DNA from: Amycolatopsis cihanbeyliensis
Lineage (GTDB): Bacteria; Actinomycetota; Actinomycetes; Mycobacteriales; Pseudonocardiaceae
Length of the DNA stretch: 64,000 bases
Assembly: GCF_006715045.1 (NCBI RefSeq)
Contig: NZ_VFML01000001.1
Location: 3,502,501 to 3,566,500 of the forward strand
Direction: 5' to 3'
Part shown: positions 41,155 to 49,834 of the stretch, piece after piece
How the letters are laid out: every line of letters starts with the position of its first letter
Numbering within the stretch: position 1 is the first letter of the stretch
The notes under the pieces: generated by a model
Database searches by the model: none
Seen by the model: only the letters and a program-made list of their open reading frames with translations
What the model was told of the DNA's origin: nothing
Position numbers and translations under genes: made by a program

Positions 41155-41958
41155 CTAATCCGTGGCGCGCAGGTGCGCGCTGATCGGCACCACCAGCGGG
41201 GTTCCGGCGACCGGGTCGGGCAGCACCTTGGCCTCCAGCCCGAACACCTCGGCCAGCAGCCGTTCGGACAGCACCTCGCCGGGCGTTCCCCTGGCGACGA
41301 TCCGGCCGTCCCGCATGGCGACCAGGGTGTCGGCGTAGCGGGCGGCGAGGTTCAGGTCGTGCAGCACCAGCACCACCGTCGTGCCGCGCTCGACGTGCAG
41401 CCGGTGCACCAGGTCCAGCACGTCCACCTGGTGCGCGAGGTCGAGGTAGGTGATCGGCTCGTCGAGCAGCAGCAGGGAGGTCTCCTGCGCCAGGGTCATC
41501 GAGATCCACGCGCGCTGCCGCTGCCCACCGGAGAGCTGGTCGACCACCCGCTCGGCGTGCTCGTCCATCCCGGTCAGCCGCAGCGCCCTGGCCACGGCCT
41601 GCTCGTCGTCCGCGGACCACTGCCGGTACCAGTGCTGGTGCGGGTGTCTGCCGCGGGTGACCAGGTCGGCGACGGTCAGCCCCTCCGGGGCGGACGGCGA
41701 CTGCGGCAGCAGCCCGAGCACCCTGGCCACGTCCCTTGTCGGCACCTTCTCGATCCGCTTGCCGTCCAGCAACACCGCGCCCGAACGGGTGGGCAGCAGC
41801 CGCCCCAGCGCGCGCAGCAGGGTGGACTTGCCGCACCCGTTCGGCCCGATGATCGCGGTGACGGTCCCGTCGAGCACGTCCAGGTCGAGGCCGTCCACCA
41901 CGACCCGTTCGCCGTACCCGAGCCGGACGCCCTCGGCTCGTAACCTGGTTTCGTGCAC
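41155..41958 (-). CDS. Iron-siderophore ABC transporter ATP-binding protein
   Basis: FecE/FhuC-type ATPase of 267 residues. Walker A GPNGCGKST, Q-loop LLPQSPSAPEG, signature LSGGQRQR, Walker B LLLLDEP and the switch VLHDLN are all present. The GTG at 41958 follows AAGGAG. An ATG at 42126 that overlaps the permease stop (ATGA) is also in frame and would add 56 residues made of a 22-residue tandem repeat; which is used is unclear. It is the last gene of a three-gene importer operon. Confidence 0.92.
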   Translation of the reverse strand: MHETRLRAEGVRLGYGERVVVDGLDLDVLDGTVTAIIGPNGCGKSTLLRALGRLLPTRSGAVLLDGKRIEKVPTRDVARVLGLLPQSPSAPEGLTVADLVTRGRHPHQHWYRQWSADDEQAVARALRLTGMDEHAERVVDQLSGGQRQRAWISMTLAQETSLLLLDEPITYLDLAHQVDVLDLVHRLHVERGTTVVLVLHDLNLAARYADTLVAMRDGRIVARGTPGEVLSERLLAEVFGLEAKVLPDPVAGTPLVVPISAHLRATD

Positions 41959-41970
41959 GGTGCTCCTTGC

Positions 41971-42123
41971 CTCGACTCCTCCAGCCTGCGCTCCCCGGCC
42001 CGCGGGCCGGACCTGCGATGCTCGCCCGTCGTCGTCTTCGGTACCGGCCTTCTCGACTCCTCCAGCCTGCGCTCCCCGGCCCGCGGGCCGGACCTGCGAT
42101 GCTCGCCCGTCGTCGTCTTCGCT
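41971..42123. repeat. 83-bp direct tandem duplication
   Basis: A segment starting CTCGACTCCTCCAGCCTGCG and ending CGTCGTCGTCTTCG occurs at 41971 and again at 42054, identical over about 70 bp. On the minus strand it is open in the ATPase frame and encodes EDDDGRASQVRPAGRGAQ-type repeats. It lies between the permease end and the ATPase start. Confidence 0.9.
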
Positions 42124-43208
42124 CATGCGCGTGCCTCCCGGCGACTCCGGACGAACAGGTAGATCAGGTACGGCGCGCCGAGGATCGCGGTGAGCACCCC
42201 GACCGGCAGGCCGTACGCGCCGGGCAGCAGCCGGACGCCGAGGTCCGCGGCGACGGTGAGGAGCGCGCCGAGCACCAGCGAGCCGAACAGCGGCGGCCGC
42301 TCGGTGCGGGCCAGCCGCAGCGCGATCTGCGGGGTGGCCAGCGCGACGAAGGTGATCGGCCCGGCGGCCGCGGTGGCCACCGCGGCCAGGCAGGCCGCGA
42401 GCAGCAGCAGGGTGCCGCGGGCGGCGTCCACCCTGATGCCGAGCCCGCGCGCGGTCTCCTCGCCGAACTGCAACCCGCCGATGGTGTGCGCGCAGATCAG
42501 GGTCGCGGGCACCAGTACGGCCAGCGCGAGCGCCACCGGGCCGACCGCCTCCCAGCCGACGTTCGCGAGGCTGCCGACGATCCAGGTGGTGGCGCGGGCG
42601 GCGTCGTCCACGTCGCCGACGGTCAGCAGCCAGTAGACGAGGTTGTAGCCGACCGCGGACAGGCCGATGCCGATCAGCACCAGCCGGTAGCCGTCGATGC
42701 CGCGCCGCCAGGACAGCCCGTAGAGCAGCAGGGCGGCGAGCATCCCGCCGGCCAGCCCGGCCAGCGGCACCCCGAGTTCCGCGGCGAGCCCGCTGACCTG
42801 CCCGCGGTAGCCTGCGAACACGATCACGCCCACCGCGCCGACCCCGGCACCCCAGGTGATGCCCAGGATGTCCGGGCTGGCCAGCGGGTTGCGGGCGATG
42901 GTCTGGAAGATCGCACCGGACAGCCCGAGCGCGGCACCGACCAGGATGCCGGTAAGGGTGCGCGGCAGCCGCAGGTCGAAGATGATCCCGTTCTCCCTGC
43001 GGTCGCCGCCACCGGCCAGGGTGCGCAGCACGTCCAGCACCTCGATATGCGAGCTGCCCCGGCCGATGTTCACCGCGGAGACCAGCACCAGCAGGGCGAG
43101 CCCGATCAGCGCGAGGGCCGGCACCCTGGGCCGGAAGGTCCAGGCGGCCGGGCCGAGACGCAACACGCGGCGGCCGGGCAGGGTGTCGATGTCCGCGATG
43201 GTCTTCAC
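42123..43208 (-). CDS. Iron-siderophore ABC transporter permease (FecCD family) 2
   Basis: A 361-residue permease with about nine to ten helices. LRLPRTLTGILVGAALGLSGAIFQTIARNPLASPDILGI is the family signature. GTG start overlaps the stop of the first permease (GTGA). A 35-residue polar N-terminus precedes the first helix. With the other permease it forms the membrane channel of a heterodimeric importer. Confidence 0.94.
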   Translation of the reverse strand: MKTIADIDTLPGRRVLRLGPAAWTFRPRVPALALIGLALLVLVSAVNIGRGSSHIEVLDVLRTLAGGGDRRENGIIFDLRLPRTLTGILVGAALGLSGAIFQTIARNPLASPDILGITWGAGVGAVGVIVFAGYRGQVSGLAAELGVPLAGLAGGMLAALLLYGLSWRRGIDGYRLVLIGIGLSAVGYNLVYWLLTVGDVDDAARATTWIVGSLANVGWEAVGPVALALAVLVPATLICAHTIGGLQFGEETARGLGIRVDAARGTLLLLAACLAAVATAAAGPITFVALATPQIALRLARTERPPLFGSLVLGALLTVAADLGVRLLPGAYGLPVGVLTAILGAPYLIYLFVRSRREARA

Positions 43209-44245
43209 AACCGGGCCAGGCCTTTCCTGCGCACCAGCACGATGAACACCGGGGCACCCAGCACCGCCAGCATGATGCCCACCTCGAAGGTGTCCCCGGA
43301 GACCAGGCGGCCGGCCACGTCCGCGAGCAGCAGCAGGATCGCGCCGAGCAGGCCGGAGAACGGGATCAGCCACCGGTGGTCCGGGCCGGTGAGCGCCCGC
43401 ACCACATGCGGCACGATCAGGCCGAGGAAGGCGATCGGCCCGCACGCGGCCACCGCGGACCCGGTGAGCAGGGTGATCGCGGTGACGCCGAGGATCCGGG
43501 TGCGGCGCACGTGCTGGCCGAGGGAGGTGGCCACCTCCTCGCCGAGGGACAGCGTGTTCAGGCCGGGCGTGTTCAGCACCGCCAGCAGCAACCCGAGCAG
43601 CAGGAACGGCAGCACCTGCCCGGCGACCGCGAAATCCCTGCCGGCGATGGAGCCGACCCGCCAGAACCGGAACGTCTCCATGCCCTGCCGGTTACCGAGC
43701 ACGATCGCCGCGATCAAGCCGTACAGCAGCGCGTTCACCGCCGCGCCCGCCAGCGCGAGGGTGACCGGCGTGGAGCCGTGCCCGCCGGTGGCGCCGAGCA
43801 GGAACACCACCACCGCGGCCAGCAGCGCCCCGGCGAAGGCGAACCAGATGAAGCCGTACAGGCTGGAGACGCCGAACAGCACGACCGCGGACACGATGCC
43901 GAAGGCGGCGCCCTGGTTGACCCCGAGGAGGCCGGGATCGGCGATCGGGTTGCGGGTGTGGCCCTGCATCAGCGCGCCCGCCACACCCAGCGCGACCCCG
44001 GCGAGCACACCGAGCAGGGTGCGCGGCACTCGTAGCGAGCGGATCACGATGTCGGCGTCGCTGCCGGTCGGCCGCACCAGTGCGTCCCACACCCCGGCGA
44101 GCGGGATGGCGCGTGCCCCGAAGGCCAGGCTGAACCCTGCCGCGACCACCAACGCGACCGCGAGCGCGGCCAGACCCAGCAACCGGCGGCGCCGGTGCGG
44201 CGAGCCGTGCCGTGGGCCGGACCTGCCGGCGAGGATCGCGGTCAT
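43205..44245 (-). CDS. Iron-siderophore ABC transporter permease (FecCD family) 1
   Basis: A 346-residue permease, first gene of the operon. LRVPRTLLGVLAGVALGVAGALMQGHTRNPIADPGLLGVNQGA and CGPIAFLGLIVPHVVR mark the BtuCD/FecCD fold. No good ribosome site precedes the ATG. No substrate-binding lipoprotein is encoded beside it, so that component must be elsewhere. An iron-box-like site lies about 100 bp upstream. Confidence 0.94.
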   Translation of the reverse strand: MTAILAGRSGPRHGSPHRRRRLLGLAALAVALVVAAGFSLAFGARAIPLAGVWDALVRPTGSDADIVIRSLRVPRTLLGVLAGVALGVAGALMQGHTRNPIADPGLLGVNQGAAFGIVSAVVLFGVSSLYGFIWFAFAGALLAAVVVFLLGATGGHGSTPVTLALAGAAVNALLYGLIAAIVLGNRQGMETFRFWRVGSIAGRDFAVAGQVLPFLLLGLLLAVLNTPGLNTLSLGEEVATSLGQHVRRTRILGVTAITLLTGSAVAACGPIAFLGLIVPHVVRALTGPDHRWLIPFSGLLGAILLLLADVAGRLVSGDTFEVGIMLAVLGAPVFIVLVRRKGLARL

Positions 44246-44257
44246 GACCAGGGAGAG

Positions 44258-44354
44258 CGAAAGTAGCTGAACACATCCGGAGTCTCGATCCGCACAGATC
44301 GGCTACTTTCGGTCGGACTGGCATCTACCGGCACAGTAGGCCACCCTAACCAGG
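44258..44354 (-). promoter_or_regulatory. Promoter region of the siderophore importer with iron-box-like site
   Basis: GTAGGCCACCCTAACCAGG (44336-44354) matches 11 of 19 bases of the IdeR/DmdR iron box, with the half site CTAACC intact. Closer to the gene, CGAAAGTAGC (44258-44267) is mirrored exactly by GCTACTTTCG (44302-44311). Iron repression is expected for such importers; the exact site is uncertain. Confidence 0.4.
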
Positions 44355-44370
44355 TGGTGGCCCGTCCGGG

Positions 44371-44967
44371 TCAGGCGGCGTTCCACTCGTGGTCGAGCAG
44401 CGAGAGCAACACCGAGTCGCGCCAGGCCCCGCCGGTGTACACGTGCTCACGCAGTACTCCCTCACGGACGAAGCCGAACCGCTCCAGCAGGGCGATGCTG
44501 CTGGTGTTGTCCGGGCCGAGGGAGGCGCTGACCCGGTGCAGGCGCAGCGGCCCGAACCCCAGGTCGAGCAGCGCGCGGATGGCGTCGGTGGTGTAGCCCT
44601 TGCCCCGGTGCCGGTAGGCGACCGCGTACCCCAGCTTGGCCGCGCCGGTACCGGTCGGGATGAGCAGCCCGAACCCGACCAGCGCGCCGTCGGCGCGGGA
44701 GGTGATGGCCAGGGTGTAGTCGGGGCGCGGTCGCCGCGCCGACCGCTCGACGACCCCGTCGAGCAGGTCCCGCACCCCCTCGCGGGTGTGCGCGTCGAAG
44801 GACAGCAGTGCGGCTACCCGGGGGTCGCCGATGATGCCGTACAACGCCTCGGCGTCCTCGACGGTGAACTCCCGCAGGCGCACCAGCTCCCCGTCGATCC
44901 GCACGGACCCCTCCCCTGGTTCGTCGAGCACGAGCACACCATGCCAGCTCCGCACGGAAGTGATCAT
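44371..44967 (-). CDS. GNAT-family N-acetyltransferase (RimJ-like)
   Basis: A 198-residue acetyltransferase. After a 25-residue lead the fold begins VRLREFTVEDAEAL; the acetyl-CoA loop is LGYAVAYRHRGKGYTTDAI, and PLRLHRVSASLGPDNTSSIALLERFGF with HVYTGGAWRDSVLLSLL are typical of the RimJ/RimL group. The ATG at 44967 is used; an upstream frame without family features was rejected. Substrate probably a protein N-terminus or amino compound. Confidence 0.9.
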   Translation of the reverse strand: MITSVRSWHGVLVLDEPGEGSVRIDGELVRLREFTVEDAEALYGIIGDPRVAALLSFDAHTREGVRDLLDGVVERSARRPRPDYTLAITSRADGALVGFGLLIPTGTGAAKLGYAVAYRHRGKGYTTDAIRALLDLGFGPLRLHRVSASLGPDNTSSIALLERFGFVREGVLREHVYTGGAWRDSVLLSLLDHEWNAA

Positions 44968-45011
44968 TCCCCGGCCACCATGGGTGCCGGTGGCCACGCC
45001 CACCCCTGCCG

Positions 45012-45815
45012 TCACTCCTGGCCGGGGTGGGCGGGACAGTCGGGGGCACCACAGCTGAGCAGGCCGAGGCGGTAGCCGAGGGCGACGGCGTGGGTGCGGT
45101 TCTCCGCGTGCAGCTTGCTCAGCACCGACCGGACGTGACAGCGGATCGTGTCGGTGCTGAGGAACAGCCGCCGCCCGATCGCCTCGTTGGTCCACCCCTC
45201 CGCCATCAGGTTCAGCACGGTCAGCTCCCGCTTGCTCAACGCCTTGCGCTCCGGCGCCGGCCCGGCGAACCGTTCCAGCGGGGTCAGCTTGGGGTGGCGG
45301 TAGTCACCGTGAAAGTAGGTCTGCGCGATCGCGACCCGCAGTTCCTCCGGCGTCGCCTGCGCGGGCAACAACCCGGCGGCACCCGCGGCGCGCAGCCGGG
45401 TGAGCTCCTCGGCCGGCACGGGGCGCGGCAGCAACACCAGCAACGGCACCGCGGCGTCCATCCTGGACAGTTTCTGCAGGATGCGCAGGGCGATCGCGGG
45501 CGGTGCGTGCGCGACGAACAGCGCGGGCGGGTCCGCACCGATCCGCGCGAAGGCCTCCCGCAGGCTGATGACGTACCTGGTGTCGGTGAACTCGGGTAGC
45601 GCCCGGCCGGCATTCGCGGAGACACCGAGACCGGAGATCGGCTGCGGATCGAAGACCACCATCGTGCGCTGGCGCCGGGGTTGGCCAGGGACGGCCCGGC
45701 GCGCGAGCGCTTCGGAGCTTGTTGCGACGTCGCGCGCGTCCGACCTTCGGCCATGGGCGCGCTCAGTGGTCACCAGAGTGCCGCCACTCCATTTCGCAAC
45801 ACACTCTTCGGACAT
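45012..45815 (-). CDS. LuxR-family regulator with an atypical receiver
   Basis: About 267 residues. The C-terminal LuxR HTH is clear (LSKRELTVLNLMAEGWTNEAIGRRLFLSTDTIRCHVRSVLSKL). The central part is receiver-like (VISLREAFARIGADPPALFVAH, LLVLLPRPV, GAAGLLPAQATPEELRVAI) but the position of the phospho-acceptor Asp holds His/Ala, so it is probably not phosphorylated. The start is uncertain: ATG at 45815 follows GAAGGA, while an ATG at 45662 would begin directly at the receiver. Confidence 0.85.
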   Translation of the reverse strand: MSEECVAKWSGGTLVTTERAHGRRSDARDVATSSEALARRAVPGQPRRQRTMVVFDPQPISGLGVSANAGRALPEFTDTRYVISLREAFARIGADPPALFVAHAPPAIALRILQKLSRMDAAVPLLVLLPRPVPAEELTRLRAAGAAGLLPAQATPEELRVAIAQTYFHGDYRHPKLTPLERFAGPAPERKALSKRELTVLNLMAEGWTNEAIGRRLFLSTDTIRCHVRSVLSKLHAENRTHAVALGYRLGLLSCGAPDCPAHPGQE

Positions 45816-46061
45816 GCGAAACCATCCTTCCTCGCCTGGTCGTCGCACACGTGGCTCGCGGGCGCCGACGAGGAGTGCCCTTATGCGGGGATCAACGAGG
45901 GCCGACGCGAAAGGTCCTGATGAACCAACGGATTCACCCGGACCGTCTCACTCAGTAGGGTGAGCCTTGATCGGTGGTTATCTCCTCGCTGAGTAGCTGA
46001 AAGGGGTGATATTCGCTGGTTACCAGTGGCAAGGGGGCCGATACGGAGCGCAGGATCAACT

Positions 46062-46478
46062 GTGACCTGGTTGGAGTTGCTGACGGATCATTCGGCGCGG
46101 CGGTGGCTGCGCCGGATGGGCGCGCAGCTGGACTCCGGCTGGATCGCACTCGCCGGGAGGGAGTCCCTGCGCCAGGCCTTCGGGGAGCACCTGGACGCGG
46201 TGGCCGAGGTGGTCCGCTGCGAGGAGCAACTGGTGCCCCGCCCGGAACCGGTGACGGCGCTGGTGTTGCTGGCCAGCCACGCCTACGACACGCGCTTGCT
46301 GGCGACCCGCGCCGGCTGGCGACCGCCGCGCACGGTCATCGACTGGTCGCCGCGGGAGTGGTACGGGCTGCGGTTGCTCGCCTGCTACCGGCTGGCCTGC
46401 GGGCTGCCGCACGGGCCGCGGCTGCCGGGCGCCGCACGTCCGGTGACGCCAAGGCTGGGCCACGAGCGGACGGGGTAA
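46062..46478 (+). CDS. Hypothetical protein (possibly DUF6401)
   Basis: A 138-residue soluble protein, started at GTG six bases after AGGA. It is mostly helical: LDSGWIALAGRESLRQAFGEHLDAVAEVV then VTALVLLASHAYDTRLL and IDWSPREWYGLRLLACYRLA. This resembles DUF6401 proteins linked to natural-product loci, but I am not certain. Divergent from the LuxR gene, 246 bp apart, and followed by a strong hairpin. Confidence 0.65.
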   Translation: MTWLELLTDHSARRWLRRMGAQLDSGWIALAGRESLRQAFGEHLDAVAEVVRCEEQLVPRPEPVTALVLLASHAYDTRLLATRAGWRPPRTVIDWSPREWYGLRLLACYRLACGLPHGPRLPGAARPVTPRLGHERTG

Positions 46479-46480
46479 GG

Positions 46481-46526
46481 GGCCTGCCGCCGGCGACCGA
46501 GGGGGGAGAGGCGACGGCGGCAGGCC
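46481..46526 (+). terminator. 11-bp-stem hairpin after the hypothetical gene
   Basis: GGCCTGCCGCC (46481-46491) and GGCGGCAGGCC (46516-46526) are exact complements around a 24-nt loop, two bases after the stop codon. Confidence 0.65.
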
Positions 46527-46670
46527 GAAAAGGGAGCGCGTACTGGGGGAGGGCGCGCTCCCGTCCGCAGCTTATGGGATTTTCCCGACGTTCGCTGGTT
46601 GCGGAGGCAGATTCGCTGCCGGAAACACCACGAACTGGGGTTTTGCGGGAACTCCCCGGAGAGCGTTGCC

Positions 46671-47780
46671 GTGGCCGGCCTGAGTGAGTACCGGCGCAAG
46701 CGGCACGCGGGTCGCACTCCCGAACCGATGCCCGATGGTGACGATCCGCCTGCCGGCGCCGATGACCTCTTCGTGGTGCAGCAGCATCACGCCAGCAGCC
46801 TGCACTGGGACCTCCGGCTGGAACGGGACGGCGTGCTGGTCTCCTGGGCGGTGCCCAAGGGTGTGCCGCCGGAGCCGGACCAGCCGCGGCTCGCGGTGCA
46901 CACCGAGGACCATCCACTGGAGTACGCCGGTTTCGAGGGCGAGATCCCCGCGGGCGAGTACGGCGCGGGCCGGATGTGGATCTGGGATCGCGGCCGGTAC
47001 GAGACCCTGCACTGGAACCCGCACAAGGTGGAGGTGGTGCTGCACGGCGAGCGGGTGAGCGGCCGGTACGCCCTGATCAACCAGCACGAGCCGGAACGCC
47101 CGCAGGACTGGGTGTTGCGCAGGCTGGATCCGGCGGAACCCGGCCGAGCCGGGCTGCCGGAGTTCCTGCCGCCGATGCCCGCACGCGCGGGCAGGCTACC
47201 GAGAGGCCCCGGCTGGGCTTACGAGTTCCGGTGGGACGGGATGCGGGCGCAGGTCCGGTCCGAGGGCGGCCGGCCGACCGTTCGGGACCGGACCGGCGCG
47301 GAGGTCACCCCGTGGTTTCCCGAACTGCGCGGGCTCGGCGAGCAACTCGGTTCCACCGAGGCACTGCTGGACGGCGAGCTCGTCGCGTTCCACGGGGGCA
47401 GGCCCTCCGCGGAGGGCCTGCGCCGCAGGCTGGCCGCGAACACCTCGGGCGGGCGGCGCCCCGACCGGACCGCCCGGCGTATCCCGGTGGTGTACCTGCC
47501 GTTCGACCTGCTGCACCTGGACGGCCGCAGCTGCCTGGAACTGCCCTACACCGAGCGCAGGACACTGCTCACCGACCTCGGGCTCACCGGCGCGCACTGG
47601 CGGGTTCCCGAGCACTACACCGGGGACGGCGAGGCGGTGCTCGCGGCGAGCGCGGGCAACGGCCTGCCCGGAGTGGTCGCGAAAAGGGCCGGCGCGCGGT
47701 ACCGCCCCGGCCGGGCGAACCGGGACTGGATCGCCGTCGACGCGGGTAACCTCACCGGCGAGGTGGTAGCGGATGCCTGA
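46671..47780 (+). CDS. LigD-type 3'-phosphoesterase fused to an inactive-looking ligase domain
   Basis: A 369-residue end-joining protein. The phosphoesterase domain (about residues 30-150) has HHASSLHWDLRLERDG and HTEDHPLEYAGFEGEIPAGEYGAG. The second half aligns with the nucleotidyltransferase domain of ATP-dependent ligases, but the catalytic K-x-D-G reads RWDG in YEFRWDGMR, so the adenylated Lys is Arg187. Motif IV reads PGVVAKR and motif V lacks its lysines (NRDWIAVDAG); the OB domain is absent. GTG start after GGAGAG. It overlaps the polymerase gene by 8 bp. Confidence 0.88.
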   Translation: MAGLSEYRRKRHAGRTPEPMPDGDDPPAGADDLFVVQQHHASSLHWDLRLERDGVLVSWAVPKGVPPEPDQPRLAVHTEDHPLEYAGFEGEIPAGEYGAGRMWIWDRGRYETLHWNPHKVEVVLHGERVSGRYALINQHEPERPQDWVLRRLDPAEPGRAGLPEFLPPMPARAGRLPRGPGWAYEFRWDGMRAQVRSEGGRPTVRDRTGAEVTPWFPELRGLGEQLGSTEALLDGELVAFHGGRPSAEGLRRRLAANTSGGRRPDRTARRIPVVYLPFDLLHLDGRSCLELPYTERRTLLTDLGLTGAHWRVPEHYTGDGEAVLAASAGNGLPGVVAKRAGARYRPGRANRDWIAVDAGNLTGEVVADA

Positions 47781-48690
47781 CCGGATTGACGTGGACGTGG
47801 ACGGGCGAAGGCTGACACTGTCCAACTTGGACAAGGTGCTGTACCCGGCGGACGGGTTCACCAAGCGGGAGGTGATCGACTACTACCGCCGGGTGGCCCC
47901 GGTGATCCTGCCACACCTCATCGGAAGGGCGACCACCTTCCTTCGGTACCCGGACGGCGTGGACGGCCAGCAGTTCTACGAGAAGGACGTCTCCCGGCAC
48001 GCGCCGGACTGGGTGCGTACCGCGCGGCTGGCCAACTCGAGCAGCCGCGGCGGCTCGGAGGTCAACGACCACCCGGTGATCGAGGACCTCCCCACGCTGA
48101 TCTGGGCGGCCAACCTGGCTGCGCTGGAACTGCACGTTCCGCAGTGGACGGTCGGGTCCCGCGGCGCACGGCGCAACCCGGACCGGCTGGTGTTCGACCT
48201 CGACCCCGGGCCGCCCGCCACGGTGGTGGAATGCTGCCGGGTCGCCGAGCGGCTGCGTGCGGTACTGGCCGAGGACGGCCTCACCGCGTACCCGAAGACC
48301 AGCGGTTCGAAGGGCATGCAGGTGTACTGCGCGGTGCGGACCCGGCAGCCGGAGCGCACGTCCGAGTACGCGAGGGCGGTGGCCGAGGCGCTGGCCGGCG
48401 AGTCGCCCGACGAGGTCGTCGCGCGGATGGCCAGGGCGGCACGGCCGGGCAAGGTGTTCATCGACTGGAGCCAGAACAACCCCGCGAAGACCACCGTGGC
48501 GCCGTACTCGCTACGCGGCAGGGAACAGCCGACGGTGTCCACCCCGGTGACCTGGGACGAGGTGCGGGGCTGCACCTCGGTGGCGGAGCTGACCTTCACC
48601 GCCGAGGACGTGCCGTCCAGGGTGGAGCGCCTCGGCGATCTGTTCGGCGGGCTGGCCGGCGCGCGGGCGGCGCTGCCGAGCTCGCGCTGA
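47773..48690 (+). CDS. LigD-type primase-polymerase domain protein
   Basis: A 305-residue AEP-superfamily polymerase that fills gaps during non-homologous end joining. Metal-binding Asp142 and Asp144 are in LVFDLDPGPPATV, with the third Asp in KVFIDWSQNN; FYEKDVSRHAPDWV and PKTSGSKGMQVY (phosphate and template contacts) are conserved. Start ATG overlaps the upstream phosphoesterase gene, giving a split LigD. No Ku gene is in the window. Confidence 0.93.
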   Translation: MPDRIDVDVDGRRLTLSNLDKVLYPADGFTKREVIDYYRRVAPVILPHLIGRATTFLRYPDGVDGQQFYEKDVSRHAPDWVRTARLANSSSRGGSEVNDHPVIEDLPTLIWAANLAALELHVPQWTVGSRGARRNPDRLVFDLDPGPPATVVECCRVAERLRAVLAEDGLTAYPKTSGSKGMQVYCAVRTRQPERTSEYARAVAEALAGESPDEVVARMARAARPGKVFIDWSQNNPAKTTVAPYSLRGREQPTVSTPVTWDEVRGCTSVAELTFTAEDVPSRVERLGDLFGGLAGARAALPSSR

Positions 48691-48699
48691 CAGCCCGTT

Positions 48700-48915
48700 C
48701 CTGAACTGGACCTTGCCGGTCGAGGCGAGTGGAAGAACTCGCCCTCCCGCCTCCCACCACCACCCAAACGGAGGCGCTGACGCGCCAATCTGCTCGGCGG
48801 CGAACAGCCCACGGGTGGCGAGGCCGGGCGCATGACCTGCGAAGTTGGCTGTGGTGACGGAGTCCGAGCCCGGCCGAGCCGACCGTGTCGCGAGGTGAGG
48901 AACAAGCGCTGACCC
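48700..48915. repeat. Dispersed repeat, copy B (longest)
   Basis: Between convergent genes. The right part has the core CCGAGCCCGGCCGAGCCGACC, TGTCGCG and AGCGCTGACC and an ACAGCCCACGGG block, as in copies A, C and D. The left 100 bp (with ACTCGCCCTCCCGCCTCCC) are not in the other copies. Confidence 0.65.
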
Positions 48916-48975
48916 GGAGAAGGGCCGCGACCCCCACGACGCCGGGGAGGCCACGGCCCTGACTCGGCCGGTGGG

Positions 48976-49761
48976 TCAGCCGGTCACGTCGAGGTGACCC
49001 GGCTGCGGGGTCGGCCGCGGCGCGTTGCCGTTCTCGTCCGCCTCGTCACCGGGCAGGTCATCGTCGTCCCCGCCGTTGTCCCCACCGTCACCGGGCTGGG
49101 TCGACGTGGTCGTCTCCGTGGGCTCGCTCGGGCCGGTGGTCTCCGTGGGCTCGCTCGGGCCGGTGGTCTCGGTGGGCTCGGTGCCGCCCTGCTTCTCGGT
49201 GCAGGTCGCCGAGGAGATGTCCACGGTCTGCAGCTTGCCGAGCACCTTGACCGAGATCGCGGTGACGGTCAGCGAGCCGTCCTCGTTCTCCGTCTGCTTG
49301 TTCAGCGTGACGGTGGCCAGGTTCTCGACGCCGATCGTGGTGTTCGGCTTGATGTGCTCGCCGAGCGTGATCCGCTTGGGGCCGATCTTCACCGTGGCCA
49401 GCGCGATGGAGCCGGTGCGGTCGTCACACTTCGCGACGATCTTCTCCGCGGAGATGGGCAGGGTGGGCAGGTCGAGCTTCAGCTCGGCCACGCTGGCCTT
49501 GGCGTAGCCCTGCTCCGCCTCGGCGTTCAGCACACCCATGTGCAGCAGCGGCATCTCACCGGGCGGCAGGTCGGCGGCGACAAGGGACTCCTTCCCGGAG
49601 CCCACCACATGCGGGGTCTTCGGGATGGTGATCAGCTTGCTGGCCGCGATCGCGTAGGCGGAGTCCTCGGCCTCGGTCGCCGACGCCATCGGGGCCAGGC
49701 CACCGACCAGCAGCAGGGAAAGCGCGCCGGCGCTCAGGGCGGCGGTTCTCTTCTTGGACAA
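48976..49761 (-). CDS. Secreted choice-of-anchor P-type protein
   Basis: A 261-residue Sec-exported protein. The signal is KKRTAALSAGALSLLLVGGLAPMASA, cut before TEAED. A beta-rich domain (about 35-190) with two Cys (KCDDRTGS and SSATC) matches the actinobacterial anchor-P family. A Thr/Glu/Pro tail contains two exact EPTETTGPS repeats and an acidic stretch. No LPXTG motif or membrane anchor is present. Role in the envelope is unknown. Confidence 0.82.
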   Translation of the reverse strand: MSKKRTAALSAGALSLLLVGGLAPMASATEAEDSAYAIAASKLITIPKTPHVVGSGKESLVAADLPPGEMPLLHMGVLNAEAEQGYAKASVAELKLDLPTLPISAEKIVAKCDDRTGSIALATVKIGPKRITLGEHIKPNTTIGVENLATVTLNKQTENEDGSLTVTAISVKVLGKLQTVDISSATCTEKQGGTEPTETTGPSEPTETTGPSEPTETTTSTQPGDGGDNGGDDDDLPGDEADENGNAPRPTPQPGHLDVTG

Positions 49762-49834
49762 CGGGGTTCACCTTTCGGGGGTTGAGCGAACAAACCGTGC
49801 GTGCGTTACTTGCGGGGCAACCACCGCTCGGCGA

